From: Marisa cornuarietis
Lineage: Eukaryota > Mollusca > Gastropoda > Architaenioglossa > Ampullariidae
Assembly (NCBI GenBank): GCA_004794655.1
Contig: SMMW01000482.1
Span: 124,001 to 188,000 of the forward strand
Reading direction: 5' to 3'
Length of the DNA: 64,000 nt
In this document: in pieces, positions 26,601 to 38,600 of the stretch
How the letters are laid out: each line of letters begins with the position of its first letter
Numbering within the stretch: the first letter of the stretch is position 1
Translations under genes and position numbers: made by a program
Notes under the pieces: model-generated
Databases searched by the model: none
Told to the model about the DNA's origin: nothing
The model's input: the letters and a program-made list of their open reading frames with translations, nothing else

Positions 26601-29600
26601 TCCAAACCTGGAGGGACAGATTTTAGGATACCATCTATTTTAATCTTGAAGAGAGTTGGTGAAAGGATGCTGCCCTGGGGGACGCCCATTTCCTGTTCCT
26701 GAGGATCAGAAAGGACAGATCCCACATGAACTTGAAAAAGCTGTTGAGAAAGTTCTTAAAGGTATACTCAAGGCAAAATAAAACTGTTTAGATTCTCACA
26801 AAGAGTATGATTAATATGAATCTCATCTATTTTCGTGTCTATTTATATGCAAAAAGTTGAAGGTTATGTGGAATGTTGTGTTTAATAAGAGAAATTACAC
26901 CGGACTCTTTCGCTTGCTTCAACGAAGTCTCGTTCTCCGTCACGTGACCTTATGACATGTCATGTGATTGTTTACCAAGCGAAACGAATGCAGCTGCCAC
27001 CCGATTCCCGAAAAAAAGGGATGGAAGGAGCTCAAAAATAGTTTTCATAAGTTTCCAAATGACAGAAACTTGAGAAGAGAATAAAATTAAGGATGAAACG
27101 ACTCAGCTACCAAACTACAAAGCTTTGTGAAGCTAGAGACTGGGACACCTTGTGCTCAAAACACTTGGTATAAAGCTTTACGAGCACACGAACGATCGAG
27201 CGAACAGCGCGGCTTGCGCTTTGTGTCTCAGTTTCTGTGGGATAAGTTTCTACTTTTTTTCAGCATTATGAAGTTGCCAAAAACAGAATGGGATGCATCT
27301 GACAGATGATATTCAGTCGCCAAACAGGTCAGTGTCACGAATGCACCTGATGCTAGCTAAAATTGTAAACAATAAACTGCGATTCTCATTCTACTATGGT
27401 CAACATTACAGTCTGTAAATGACTGCATGTACATAATAAAAGTATTAGATTGTAGCTATATCAAACATGTGAACGACAAAAATATACAGTAACTTGTGAG
27501 AAAATAATGCATCAAGTTGCAGGTATAAAGAAAATATAGGCCTACTATTGTTCATCTGATACTTGCTACATTTTATTTTAAATTTATTATTTACATTTTA
27601 TACAATGAAAGCTTGTTTTATTGATCTATGTCTTTGTAAGGATGGCTTCTGTTTCTAAACATGAAATCTCTAAAATGTTGAAAGGATACTTCTTACGTAA
27701 TGAGCATGTTAACACATGCATGCACTAATTATATTAATTCTTGTGTGCAGTATATCAGAGATAACATTAAAGAGTGTATTCATTGCTGAGTTCAGAGCAG
27801 AATTTTTCATTAATAATGTTTATTCCAGACAATGACCAACCAGTCACAATAAACTGCTAAATTGTGCATGCATGAAGGGGTGCAAACAGACCCAGATTTC
27901 CAGGTTTGTTCACCTTTGTTTTCTTCAAGATCCTCACAGACTGATTCAGAAAGATAACAGCCACTTTCTAGTTATGTTTGATGTTTACCTCTTATATCTA
28001 AACTCAGGAAGAATAAAATTTGTAAATGATGGTTATTTAATCCTAACAAAGATATTCAAAGCCACAGATAAATGCAATGCTTGATATGTAGATTAAAATA
28101 AACGTTATTTTCATTTGTTATTGCTTTCTAAAAGTCAATATACATGCTTTTAATTAATAATAAAATGAAAATCTCCAGCAGATGTGACCTTATGTTGGGG
28201 ACTGGACTGTGAGACAGAAAAGGCAGATGACACCTCACACACGGAAAAAGACTGGAAAAATTCAACACTCAAAGAGCACAGGCAGAAAAACTGGTACTAA
28301 TATTCAAGCAGTTGCTTTAGCCTGTGTATTGTATCATGTTTAAGTAATGAGGCATTGTGTTTATTATCTAAATATTAATTGATAAATACAGAAATACATA
28401 TGCATCTCAAAAATGTTCACTTGATGCACGTTTACTGTAATCCACGGAAGTGCAAAGAATTATAAAATTATGGAAATGTCGATACGTTGTTGAAACTGTT
28501 TTTAAATGTTTATAGAACAATCAAATAAATAATGTACATGCTACAGAAACTGAAAGATAAGAGGATAATCAATCACTCAATAAATAATTGTCACTTGAGC
28601 ATAAAAATACATTATCAGTTGCAGCCACACCATGAACAAAAGATTATGTACTATTTTAATATAGAGAACATGGCTATAGGTATTCCTAACAGTTCTTTTC
28701 AAACTAATAACAAATATCATTTTAAATTATAATTTAATATCATGACATCAAATTTATAATGATCAACTATTATATTTTATATTTTTTTCTTCTGATGGTG
28801 TCACATCATATTGAGGTCATTGTACATCATGTATGATTCTTCTAAGCCTTAGAGGGATAAACACAAGTATTACATATAGATTTTAGTGTAGGAAAGGGTA
28901 AATTTTAAAAGAAACAGATTTGTCACCTCTTCACTTCTCTTTTCTGCTATTTTTCAGGGGTTTCTAAGAATATCATTGCGTCTAGTTGACCTGAGGGTAA
29001 TTTTAGCTTGTCATTATGGTCCAAAAGCCTATTGAATTATGTGTAGTAATGTTCATCATCATCACCAGAAGGACTGGGCAAAGAACAGCTAGTATGAGAC
29101 AAGTAAGCTTCCATCTCCAACCATGTTGCGGATATCCATGAAGACCATGGTGGGTCCTACCGCAAAGGTCAGCATGATCATCTGGAATATAGGTCCTGGA
29201 TTTTAAAAAATATATATACACTATAGCAACATGTAAACTAGACATTGGATTTTATTTTTGAAAATGACAGAATACTTTCTTCTTCTTTTGATTACTGTGC
29301 GTGCAAGATGTACACTGTAATGTGACAATGCAATACTTCTGAAAAGAGCATCAAGAACTGTGCTACATGCTTCACTACAGGATTACTAAAGTATATGATT
29401 CTTGAAAATATAATAAAGAACCCACTTCTTCGGTTTCCTCATCCTGTGTGCATATTTGTTTGTGTGTTGTGAGAGTGAGTTTGTGAATGATTATAAGGAG
29501 CATGGGATGCCTGCTAAATGTGTGTGCTATGCACCTCAGGTGTATTATGGGTGTTTGAGCCCACCTTCAATAGTGGGATAAAAAAAACACATTAGCCGAC

Positions 29601-32600
29601 AACAAGCTAAATGTACTTATGAATGTATTTGTAGAAACACTCACCTATATATCATAAAGCATATTTGAAGCCAGTAAACTCCTGAAATTTTTTTCTGGTC
29701 GCTGCAACAACACATGCAGGCAAGACTTTTCTGTTTTTCTTTCCTATCTTGTGCCATATCCATCGCACAAAGTTGCAGTAAGCCACATGTCTGTGTGTTC
29801 TGTGGAGGAAGAAAAAAAAAGTTTTCCATTCATTACTATTAATCCATAATAACTGAAAACTACTGAGATAAATTCAGCTCCAAGTGTTCCAGAAATGATG
29901 CTTGTAAAAAAAAAAAAAATGCCAGATGCATTTGTTTTAGACATCAACATGATGTGAAGTGTGTTCCATAACTGGGTTTGAATAAATATAATAATTGAAT
30001 GCTGTATAGTGAAGATTTTATTTTGCAATTCATGTCAGATACATACAAGTATTTTTAACATCTCATATAAAGTGTATTCCATAACTGTGTTTGGATAAAT
30101 GTAATAATTTTCATGCTGTTTAGGGAATATTTTATTGACAATTCACTGTTAAGCTTTTACTATACAAAATTTTTATGCCTCAACATTTAGTGTAATATTT
30201 ATCTTTGAAGTGCTTTTCTTGCATTCATGCTTTTAATTTGACATTGCACACACTAAACTGTGCCTATCAATAAAAAATGCTGGCATATCCCTTACTTGTG
30301 TGGTTCTGTGTGCATATAGTCTTCCTGCCATCTTTTTATATTAATCTGCTTTATTAGCACTATGGTGGAATCAATAACAAACCTGAAAAAAATCAATTAT
30401 AAAGTCATTACGTATTCAGAGCATTTCTCTCAAAAGTCTGTAAGCATTTACATGTGGTTTGCCTGCAAAGTCGCTAAAGCGCCATTCACTTAGACTGTAA
30501 GAAATAGTTGTGGAGTCAGAAGTCAGATCTCGGCTCCAACACTCATCTTTCTGAATGTCTTTCAAGGTCTAACCATTGGTGGCTTTCTTCAGGTACTCTG
30601 ATTTCCTCCACCTTGTGTGTGTGTATTCATTTGTGTGTTGTAAAAAAACCATGTGCATCAGTCTGAATGTTTGTAAGTGCTTGTATATCTAAATGTGTGG
30701 GTGTTATGCAGTGTTTTGCACCTACTTTCAGTAGTGGGAAAAGAAAATAATTTGCATGCTTGTAATTACACAATATTGGAGTGGGGAAAATTAGCATCCC
30801 TAAAGTAACCAGCACAAAAATTAAACATGGGAAAAATTTAAGTATGTGAAATAAGAGTTTTTACCTTGATAGACAATTTCCAGCCATGCCTTCATGACTG
30901 GTAATGCACATCTGGTCCTCCTCTAAATAATTTTTTATTTCTGAATAGAAATGGCAACATTTCTTTTCTTCTTTTTGTTGTGGCCACTCCTCACAATGCT
31001 CACGACTGCACCAGTCTGAAACTGTGATAAATAAATTCATGTACCCACACAATTAAATTGCAAACATAAATTTAAAAAGCACAGGAATAATAGCATAAAG
31101 CAAACGCAACTGCCTGAATTCTCTGCATCGTTGTTATACATCTACTACACATGTAGTAAGTCATTATTCAGAATATCCCCCCCCCCCCTGAAAAGGCTGC
31201 AAATATTGTCTGTTTGAAATATTGAAACACAGATATGTTGAAATATTGATTTTTGAAACTAAGCTTTGAAAAGTTCACTTTAAAACCTAAAGTAACTAAA
31301 GAACACTTCATTATCATTTACAATGTGAATATTCCGGGGGGGGGGGTGTGCATAAGAAATAATTAGCATGTCAAATGTAATTTCATTCTTTAAACACACT
31401 ACGATGTAAATTCGTCAACAACAAAGCCCAGTGCAAGGAGTTAGTGGACTTAGTGTGCATTATGTTTATTTAAAGTACTTGAATCTAAAGCATTCGTTCA
31501 CTCTCTGCTCGCGTAGACACAATGTGACTTGCTTAGTCCTACCTGTTTTGTCTTTCGACCGATCGAACATTTTCTTCCTCTTCTGATGAGGTCCAGTCGA
31601 TCCCAGTGTAAGCTGATGCAATCGGTTCAAACTGATATGGTTGGACATTGCTCATAGCCATCTTGATTATTAAAAATTTGGATATCACCAGTCCAGCTAA
31701 CGAGTCACCACCGATCACTTGAGTTCAAATCCTAGTACTGACCGACACTTAGGGGTCCCTGACCTACGTCATACAAAGGAATCGTCTGCTAACCGTCACG
31801 CGAAGATATCGCGGTTTCTCGGCGGAAGGATATAACGAGTAAATTTCACTGGAAATTTTCGATTTTTATAAACATCGACAACCGAGGTATTGCTAAGAAA
31901 TGGTAATAAGGTGAAGAAAGCATCATTTATTTCTCCTGTATTGTTCTAGTGAGCTACAATCGTAATTAAATATAATTTGCAAACGTTTTGGACCGTCGCC
32001 ACAGCCTTATCACCGATAATTTGCCTTTAGAATACCTTTAATGAAGAGAGGCATACGACCCTGGAAGCCAAGGGCGTGAAGGTCTAACAGAATACCTTGC
32101 TTCCAGGTAGTGTCGTACGCCTTCTCCAAGTCAAAGAAAACTCCTAAGACGTGTTCCTTGTTGACAAACGCATTCCTAACAAAAGTTTCAAAACGGACCA
32201 GATGGTCTAGGGTACTGCGGTATTGTCTAAAGCCAAACTGCAGGTTGGAGAGGAGACCACGAGATTCCGGTTGCCAGGTGAGTCGGGCATTCACCATTCG
32301 TTCTAAGGTTTTGCATAGACAACTAGTGAGAGCAATGGGCCGTAAGAGTTGGGATCAGAAGGATCCTTTCCCGGTTTTGGGATAGGCACCACGACTGCCT
32401 CTCTCCACGAGGGAGGAAAACAGCCGGACACCCAAATAAAGTTAAAGATGTTTAAAAGAAGAGTGAGAGAGGCCTGTGGAAGATGAGTCAGCAGCTGATA
32501 TAGAAAGTTGTCTAGGCCAGGTGCAGAGTCCTTGCACTTTTGAAGGGCCTGCTGCAGTTCATTAAGAGAGAAAGGTAGGTTATACTGTTCTGAGTTATCA

Positions 32601-35600
32601 GAGGAAAAGTCACAGGGAAGAGATTCCTGAAAAAATTTCATATGCTGAAAATCAGGAGAGTAATTTGAAGAGAAGGAGGAATTTTGGGCAATGTTGGATG
32701 CTAGCGAACTGGCAACATCCCGTGGTTCTGTGAGAACAGAGTTTCCAACCCGCAGGTGGCCTATTGAGCCAGCCTGAAACCTTCCCTTTATCTTCCTAAT
32801 GGCCGCCCACACCGCCTGGGAAGTGGTACGGGAGGACAACGAGGACACATACCTTTGCCACGCAAGTTTCCTTGCCTGTTTAAATGTAAAACGAGCCTGA
32901 GCTCTGCAACGTTTAAAACTTATCACATTTTCAGGAGTTGGGTGGCGGAAGGGAAGGCGCTGGGCCTTCTTCCGAGCATGCTAGGCCACCTTGCACTCCT
33001 CAGTAAACCACGGTATGCGTGGTCGGCGATTTCAAAGTCCTCGTCTAGAGATTGTTTCTAAAGCTATCGCAGTTAAAGTAGAGGTAAACAGGTTAATAGG
33101 ATGTAATGTAGGATCGCCCCTAGAGTCCTCTACATCTAAGTTAAAACTAGAGCCTGAGAAAAGGCGGGTGTTAAAGAGGGCCTGAAAAGCTGGCCAATCT
33201 GCTCTAGACAGGTTCCACCCGCCCTCGCAGAAAGTACATTCCTGGACTTTGGGGAGCTGTTTATCCATACATGTGGCTAGAATGTGTTAAATGCTATGAT
33301 GGTATGGTGCAGGGAACATAACAGCAAATACACGACTGTGTTCTGAGGACTTATTTTTAAAAAATTCACAAGCTAGCACTTAAGTGTAAGATATTTTATG
33401 ACAGAACTGAGACTGGAAGAGATACTGAGTGCGAGGGGATTTTTACAGTGTATTATTAAATTTTGACATAGCCTGTAGAGGCAGATCTGTCTTGTGTTTT
33501 GTTAAGCGAAAGAGAACGTCTGGCACATGTGCAAAAGATGTAAGTGACATGACAATGTTAAGTTTAAGTGCACATTAGCTCATTCATGTTTTGTAAAATG
33601 AAAGCTTAAAATTAGTTAACTAAGAGAAGCTATATGACTATTAGCTTTATGCTAATGGAGACAAGCATAATTTAAGCACGTACCATGACTGTATAACAAT
33701 ATTTATTAGGTGGAACAAAGGACACTTCGGCTAAAGACCTAACCGTTTCCTTTATACTTCTGTGGTATCATACATCAAGGGAGTGAAAGGAAGGGAGTTT
33801 AAAAAGTTGTTTATGTATAGATGTTACCAAGTTCATTGGACTGTTTGATTGAAGACACTGTTTAGCTTGGAACCAAAAGTGTTAAATTTGATTTTCCCCC
33901 TATAAAGAGAGAGGATTTGATTTTGGCTTTGATGATGTTTGTGCGAATTTTTAAATGCTTGGGGTTTTTTTCCACTCCTTTAGCTCTGTCGATCTTTCTG
34001 CCTGGAGATTCCAAATGGTGTGTTTGGTGTCTGTTTCATGTTTGAACTGTATTTTGAATGAAAATGATAGAAGTATGTATTTTATGTTGCCCTCTGTCCA
34101 GGAAAGTAATATAACATGAGCTGGATAGCTCTTCCCTCCCAGAAAAAATGCAATGGTTTCGCTGATGTTGAAAGAATGGACATCAGAGTGTAGGTTCGGT
34201 GACCACTGCTTGTGTGACATATTTCAAACAGAGGTCACACAGAGATTACTGCGGTTAGATGTCAAGCAATGTTTCCATGCATTGGTGTAACCGTGATGTC
34301 ATCTGACTTTGTCATGGACCAATCTTTGTAAAAAATATTTTACTTACGCACAGTCAACGTAAGTGTGATACACGTTACAACTAGCTAAAATACATCATGG
34401 CAAATGACACTGTGTTTATTCTCTTAAGATAACAGTGCGTCCACTTCAGGCCCATAAACAACAAAATTCTAATCATTCATCATTTAGCCATCATCACAGG
34501 GTAAGCAAGTAAAGTTACTTTTTGTGTATCAAGGGGATGGTCAGGGCATCTGCCAGCAGAATCTAGTGTCAAAATGGAATAAGTAAAACATTAGCATGCA
34601 CTTTTATAGCCACATAGCCACCCTTTTATTTGATGGTTTCAAGCATTGCAATTTTATTTTATAGTTACAACTGACTGCTAATAAGGTTTGGTTTTTACAA
34701 TTAAAAACATAATGATAGTTTGAAACATGTTTATCGATGTAAAACTTATTTCTTCCTCATTTAGCTGCATGCAAAATTTTCTATTTTCATTTAGTTACTG
34801 ACTTACTCACACGTGTTCCCGTTTAAGCTCCTTATATGTTTATCATCCACAATTCTTTATTTTCTTTCTTAACTGTTTTGAGCATCCGCATCAATGGTGC
34901 CCTCACACTGTCAGTTGTTTTTAGCAGTATGTTGGATAAAGATACAACAAAGATGATGTTGTGTTTGTGACTGTTTCACAACGATACTTGTAGACCAGAT
35001 GGTGTAGAAACCGTCGATGTTGCATATCTGGTGCTTGATCTACCAGCAGTTGTAGTTCATTTAACAGATCATGCTTTTGTATAGTAAGCACTGCTGTAGG
35101 AATAACATTTTTTCGTTTTACCGAAAGTTCAAAACTTGCTTCTACTGTATAAGTGACTAGAAAACAATCAATTTTGAAATGTTTTGAGCAAATTCTTGAG
35201 TGCAGTGTGGGGACGAAGTTTGCACGGCACATTTGAACTAAGCAGAGATCTGGATATACACATCACTGAACAAAGCTAATCCACAGGCATTTGCTGCCAT
35301 TATCTTTAGGATTTACCTAATGAGTACAAACTAACTCCATCTGAGTGTCGAAGAGAAAATTCAGCAACAGCACAATGTGTCCTGGTCAGTTTTCTTTTAC
35401 CGAGGATTGCATCTTTTCTCTTCGACTTCAGCTAGTGCAGACGGTGCTATTTTTATAAATCAGTTTCGTCACTTACTGTTTTCTCAACAAATCCAGGTGT
35501 GCTTAAGAGAAAAATACTAATATAAAATCTCTCATGCCTCTCTGTCATAAAATACCACCAGAATATGTTTATATGATACTTTGTGCTATGTTTCCCGCAA

Positions 35601-38600
35601 TATTTGCTAAGCAATCGGGTTGGCCTTTAAGGGTGAAAGACATAGATACACTTCATAAAATAGTCACACTGGCAGCATCAGAAGACTAAAGGACTGAAAG
35701 ATATAAGGAATAAGAGTAAAACATTAGCATCTGAAGATAAGGGGCAACAACTACATAAGTGCAGGCAATGAAAATTTCCCTCTCCTCCCCCAGTAAAGTC
35801 ACTGTTCTTTCAGCCAGTGACTTAAACTGTTTGATGATGCATCAAGCATGCAAATGTTGGTGCTCTAACCCCATCTAGCCGTTCCCCAGTGATTATGCAC
35901 ACTGAATGTTTGATGAGGAACTATATGTTCAAAGACATCAGACACCAAGAATCTAAGCAGTAGCAAAACAAACCAGGCTGTCACATCTGTTTTAAGTCCT
36001 ACAAATGAGCATTCTCACATGTATGATACATAAGCTTGGGCATCACAAATTTTCAGTACATATATACACAGTCTATTCTACACAAAGCACAATCACCCAA
36101 TTTTGTCTTTTGGACGTCCAATTCTTAAATGCACTCTTTCCCACTTCACTCCAAGAGAAACTTACCTAGTGTGGTGAAAGTATTTAAATGTCCTCCAATA
36201 TGTATCAGGCATAGCAATGTCTTTGGTGTTGATGACAACCACATGGTCTCCAACATCACCTGTACATAGGCACACTTCTTTTAGAGATAGAGAGAGATTT
36301 TATTTGACTAAATATAATTTGTTGTCAAATTAAGTCATAAGGTGTAAAATATAATATAGACTGGTATGCATAGCAAAACACTTTAAAAAGTGTGCAAAGA
36401 TGAATTCTTCTTCATAAATTTATATTTTCTAATGTTAAATTCAGTTTTTATCAGTAAAGCCTTGCCACTGAGAGCCAGCACGGGTCCTGGGGCAGATGAC
36501 TTGCTAAAACAAGTAGCTGGTAAAGTTCATAGATTCAAGAGTGACAAGAGGCTAAAGACAGACAAGCTATGTCAGACAAATCAGTAACAAAGCATTGCAC
36601 TTGTTCCGAATCTCAGCTGTCTGATTCTCCACCAGCAAGTCAACCTTATGACATTACCTCCCCACCACTGGCAGAAAACAAGGTGAAAGTCACTATCAAC
36701 ATCAGTGAGTCATCGTCATCAGAAGTAGTCATCATGCAGTTTGACAGTGTGGCCTGTGTCAGTTATATACAGGAATAAGCAAAGGTCACAAAGATACTAC
36801 CAGAGTGCAGGACTGCAGGTGGCTGTTAAATAGATTGATCTAAAAAACTTAGATCATGAGTTCTCTTATGTACAGAAAGAAGTTGTATTAATCAAGAAGT
36901 TACAACATGAAACTATTCTCCCACATTACTATAGCTTCGTCCATCGCCATGAACTTTGGACAGTCATGCCTGTTTCACAGCGAGCTGCTGGAGCTGTTGG
37001 TCACATATATCTTGTGGGATGTTCTGCATGCTCTGGAATACTTGTATAGCTGAGGCATGAAGGCTAGCCATGCTTTAATATAACTGTCTGATCCTCTGCA
37101 CTTGGAACTGAACAGTGGTGTTAAATGGCGGCAGGTGCAATATACCTTCATACATTTTCTTAATATCCTAATGCATTGTTCAGACTTTGAACATAATTGA
37201 CAAACATTTTCAGCTTCAGTGCATCATGTTAAACTGCATTAAGCTCTATTGTATGTGGAGAAATGTGCTATACAAGTCGTCATTATAAAAGAAGTTGATG
37301 CCATCTAACTTCAAAACAAGTCAAAATATTTTTATTATGGGAGATGAATTCTGAAGTAAATGAAGAAAATATAATGATTAAAACTATTCATTTGGAATGT
37401 TTGCATACAGAATTTGAAAACAGAATTTTGGATTCAATTTCTACATTCACAGTAAGTCTTTGTGATTTCACTGCAAACTGTGAATTTAAATTATTTCATT
37501 GTCCTTTTTGGCATGTTGTTGAGTAGTATTCCTGTTAAAATATACAAAAGCATTTATGAATGTTAGGATAATACTTATGTAGATCCACCTTTAAAAAGAT
37601 ATTAAAGTTAATTTTATGCACTGCTTTGCATCTATACATTCACCAGAAACAATAAAATTATAATACATCTAACACATTCATATTCTCAGAGGAAAACCAC
37701 TTGAAATAAATTTGTCTATGAGTCAGTCCAAGTAATTTCAGTTTATCTGACAGTTTATACTAGAAGTGTCATTGATGTGGCTGCTTTGTTTTGTTTTTTT
37801 TTTTAAACATCACTAATGGTATGACTATGGGTATTCATTTTCAAACATTTTTTTCCTACACGCTTGTGTTTATATATATTTTTTTATTTAAGTGTATAGA
37901 TTAGCAAAGTATCATGAATAAGACCTCCTATTAAGACTTGCAAAAATCCACCAATCCATCAGGTTTTAACTGTGAGGAGTTTAGGTAAAGAAATCAACAA
38001 TTTTGCTTTTATTCCATGAACTATGACCATGAACATTTATAAATTCATGTTTATTTTTTTATTTTTTTTTTTAATGTTTAAAATAAAGCTCTAAAAACCA
38101 TATTACAGTCTTTTTTGTCATATTAGCTTTTGCTCTGTCATGCTTACTTATTCTACCATTGATGTTGGAAACTGCACTTTCCAACTTATCATGTATGATG
38201 ACTTCTTTCACTGCATCGCCACTTGCTTAAAAAAGTTTTTGAAGTACATTTCCACATTTAAATCAAGTTTAAATCCTCACTCTTTTTCACTGCCCTAACC
38301 ACCGCCTCGTCCCAGGTTGTATTGAGGTTTGTTTCTCAGGGTAAAGAGCTCCCAACCATGGCTATGGCAGGTGGCTATGGCAGGAAAGAATGGCCTGACC
38401 AAAGGGAGGTGAAGAGCATACATGATGCCTTACGTTACCCTCACTTTTCCTCCCCCTGTCAACCCCATCCTTGTTTAAAAAAAAAAAAAGGAAGCTATGC
38501 CTTTAAAAATAATTAAAAATAAAACCTCCCCTACATTCCATTCTGACAGGACTATTTTTGATTAATTTTTAAACAATATCAACATATTAACACAAAAACA

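Larger units (their letters stand above)
26760..32037. mobile_element. 5.28-kb TTAA-flanked element with inverted ends, carrying a P2X7-type domain gene
   Basis: The left end AGGTATACTCAAGGCAAA and the right end read on the other strand, AGGTATTCTAAAGGCAAA, match at about 16 of 18 positions and are directly flanked by TTAA (26756-26759 and 32038-32041). TTAA duplication is the mark of piggyBac-type transposition. Removing the insert with one TTAA makes the surrounding LINE frame read LFIKNFL, the usual RT sequence, so the boundaries are well supported. Inside lie a degraded THAP domain (+), a spliced gene with a P2X7 ballast-like domain (-) and two SINE-like copies. I see no piggyBac transposase with its DDD core, so it looks non-autonomous. 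Confidence 0.8.
24640..33265 (-). mobile_element. I/R1-like LINE with RNase H, split by a DNA element
   Basis: Two minus-strand parts, 32042-33265 (upstream) and 24640-26755 (downstream), read as one element once the insert at 26760-32037 is skipped. Order of parts: RT fingers (NLQFGFRQYRSTLDHL, FFDLEKAYDTTW), palm (MGVPQGSILSP, ALLYVDDFALCI), an RNase H piece (LIISDSLSALQALL near 25500), then a CPWCKETSNVKHVLITCPEL zinc-knuckle near 25050-25110. RNase H plus this knuckle is known from the I/R1/jockey group. Several frameshifts are present and the endonuclease region is missing, so this is a dead 5'-truncated copy. The 3' end has a CAA-rich tail. Confidence 0.85.
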
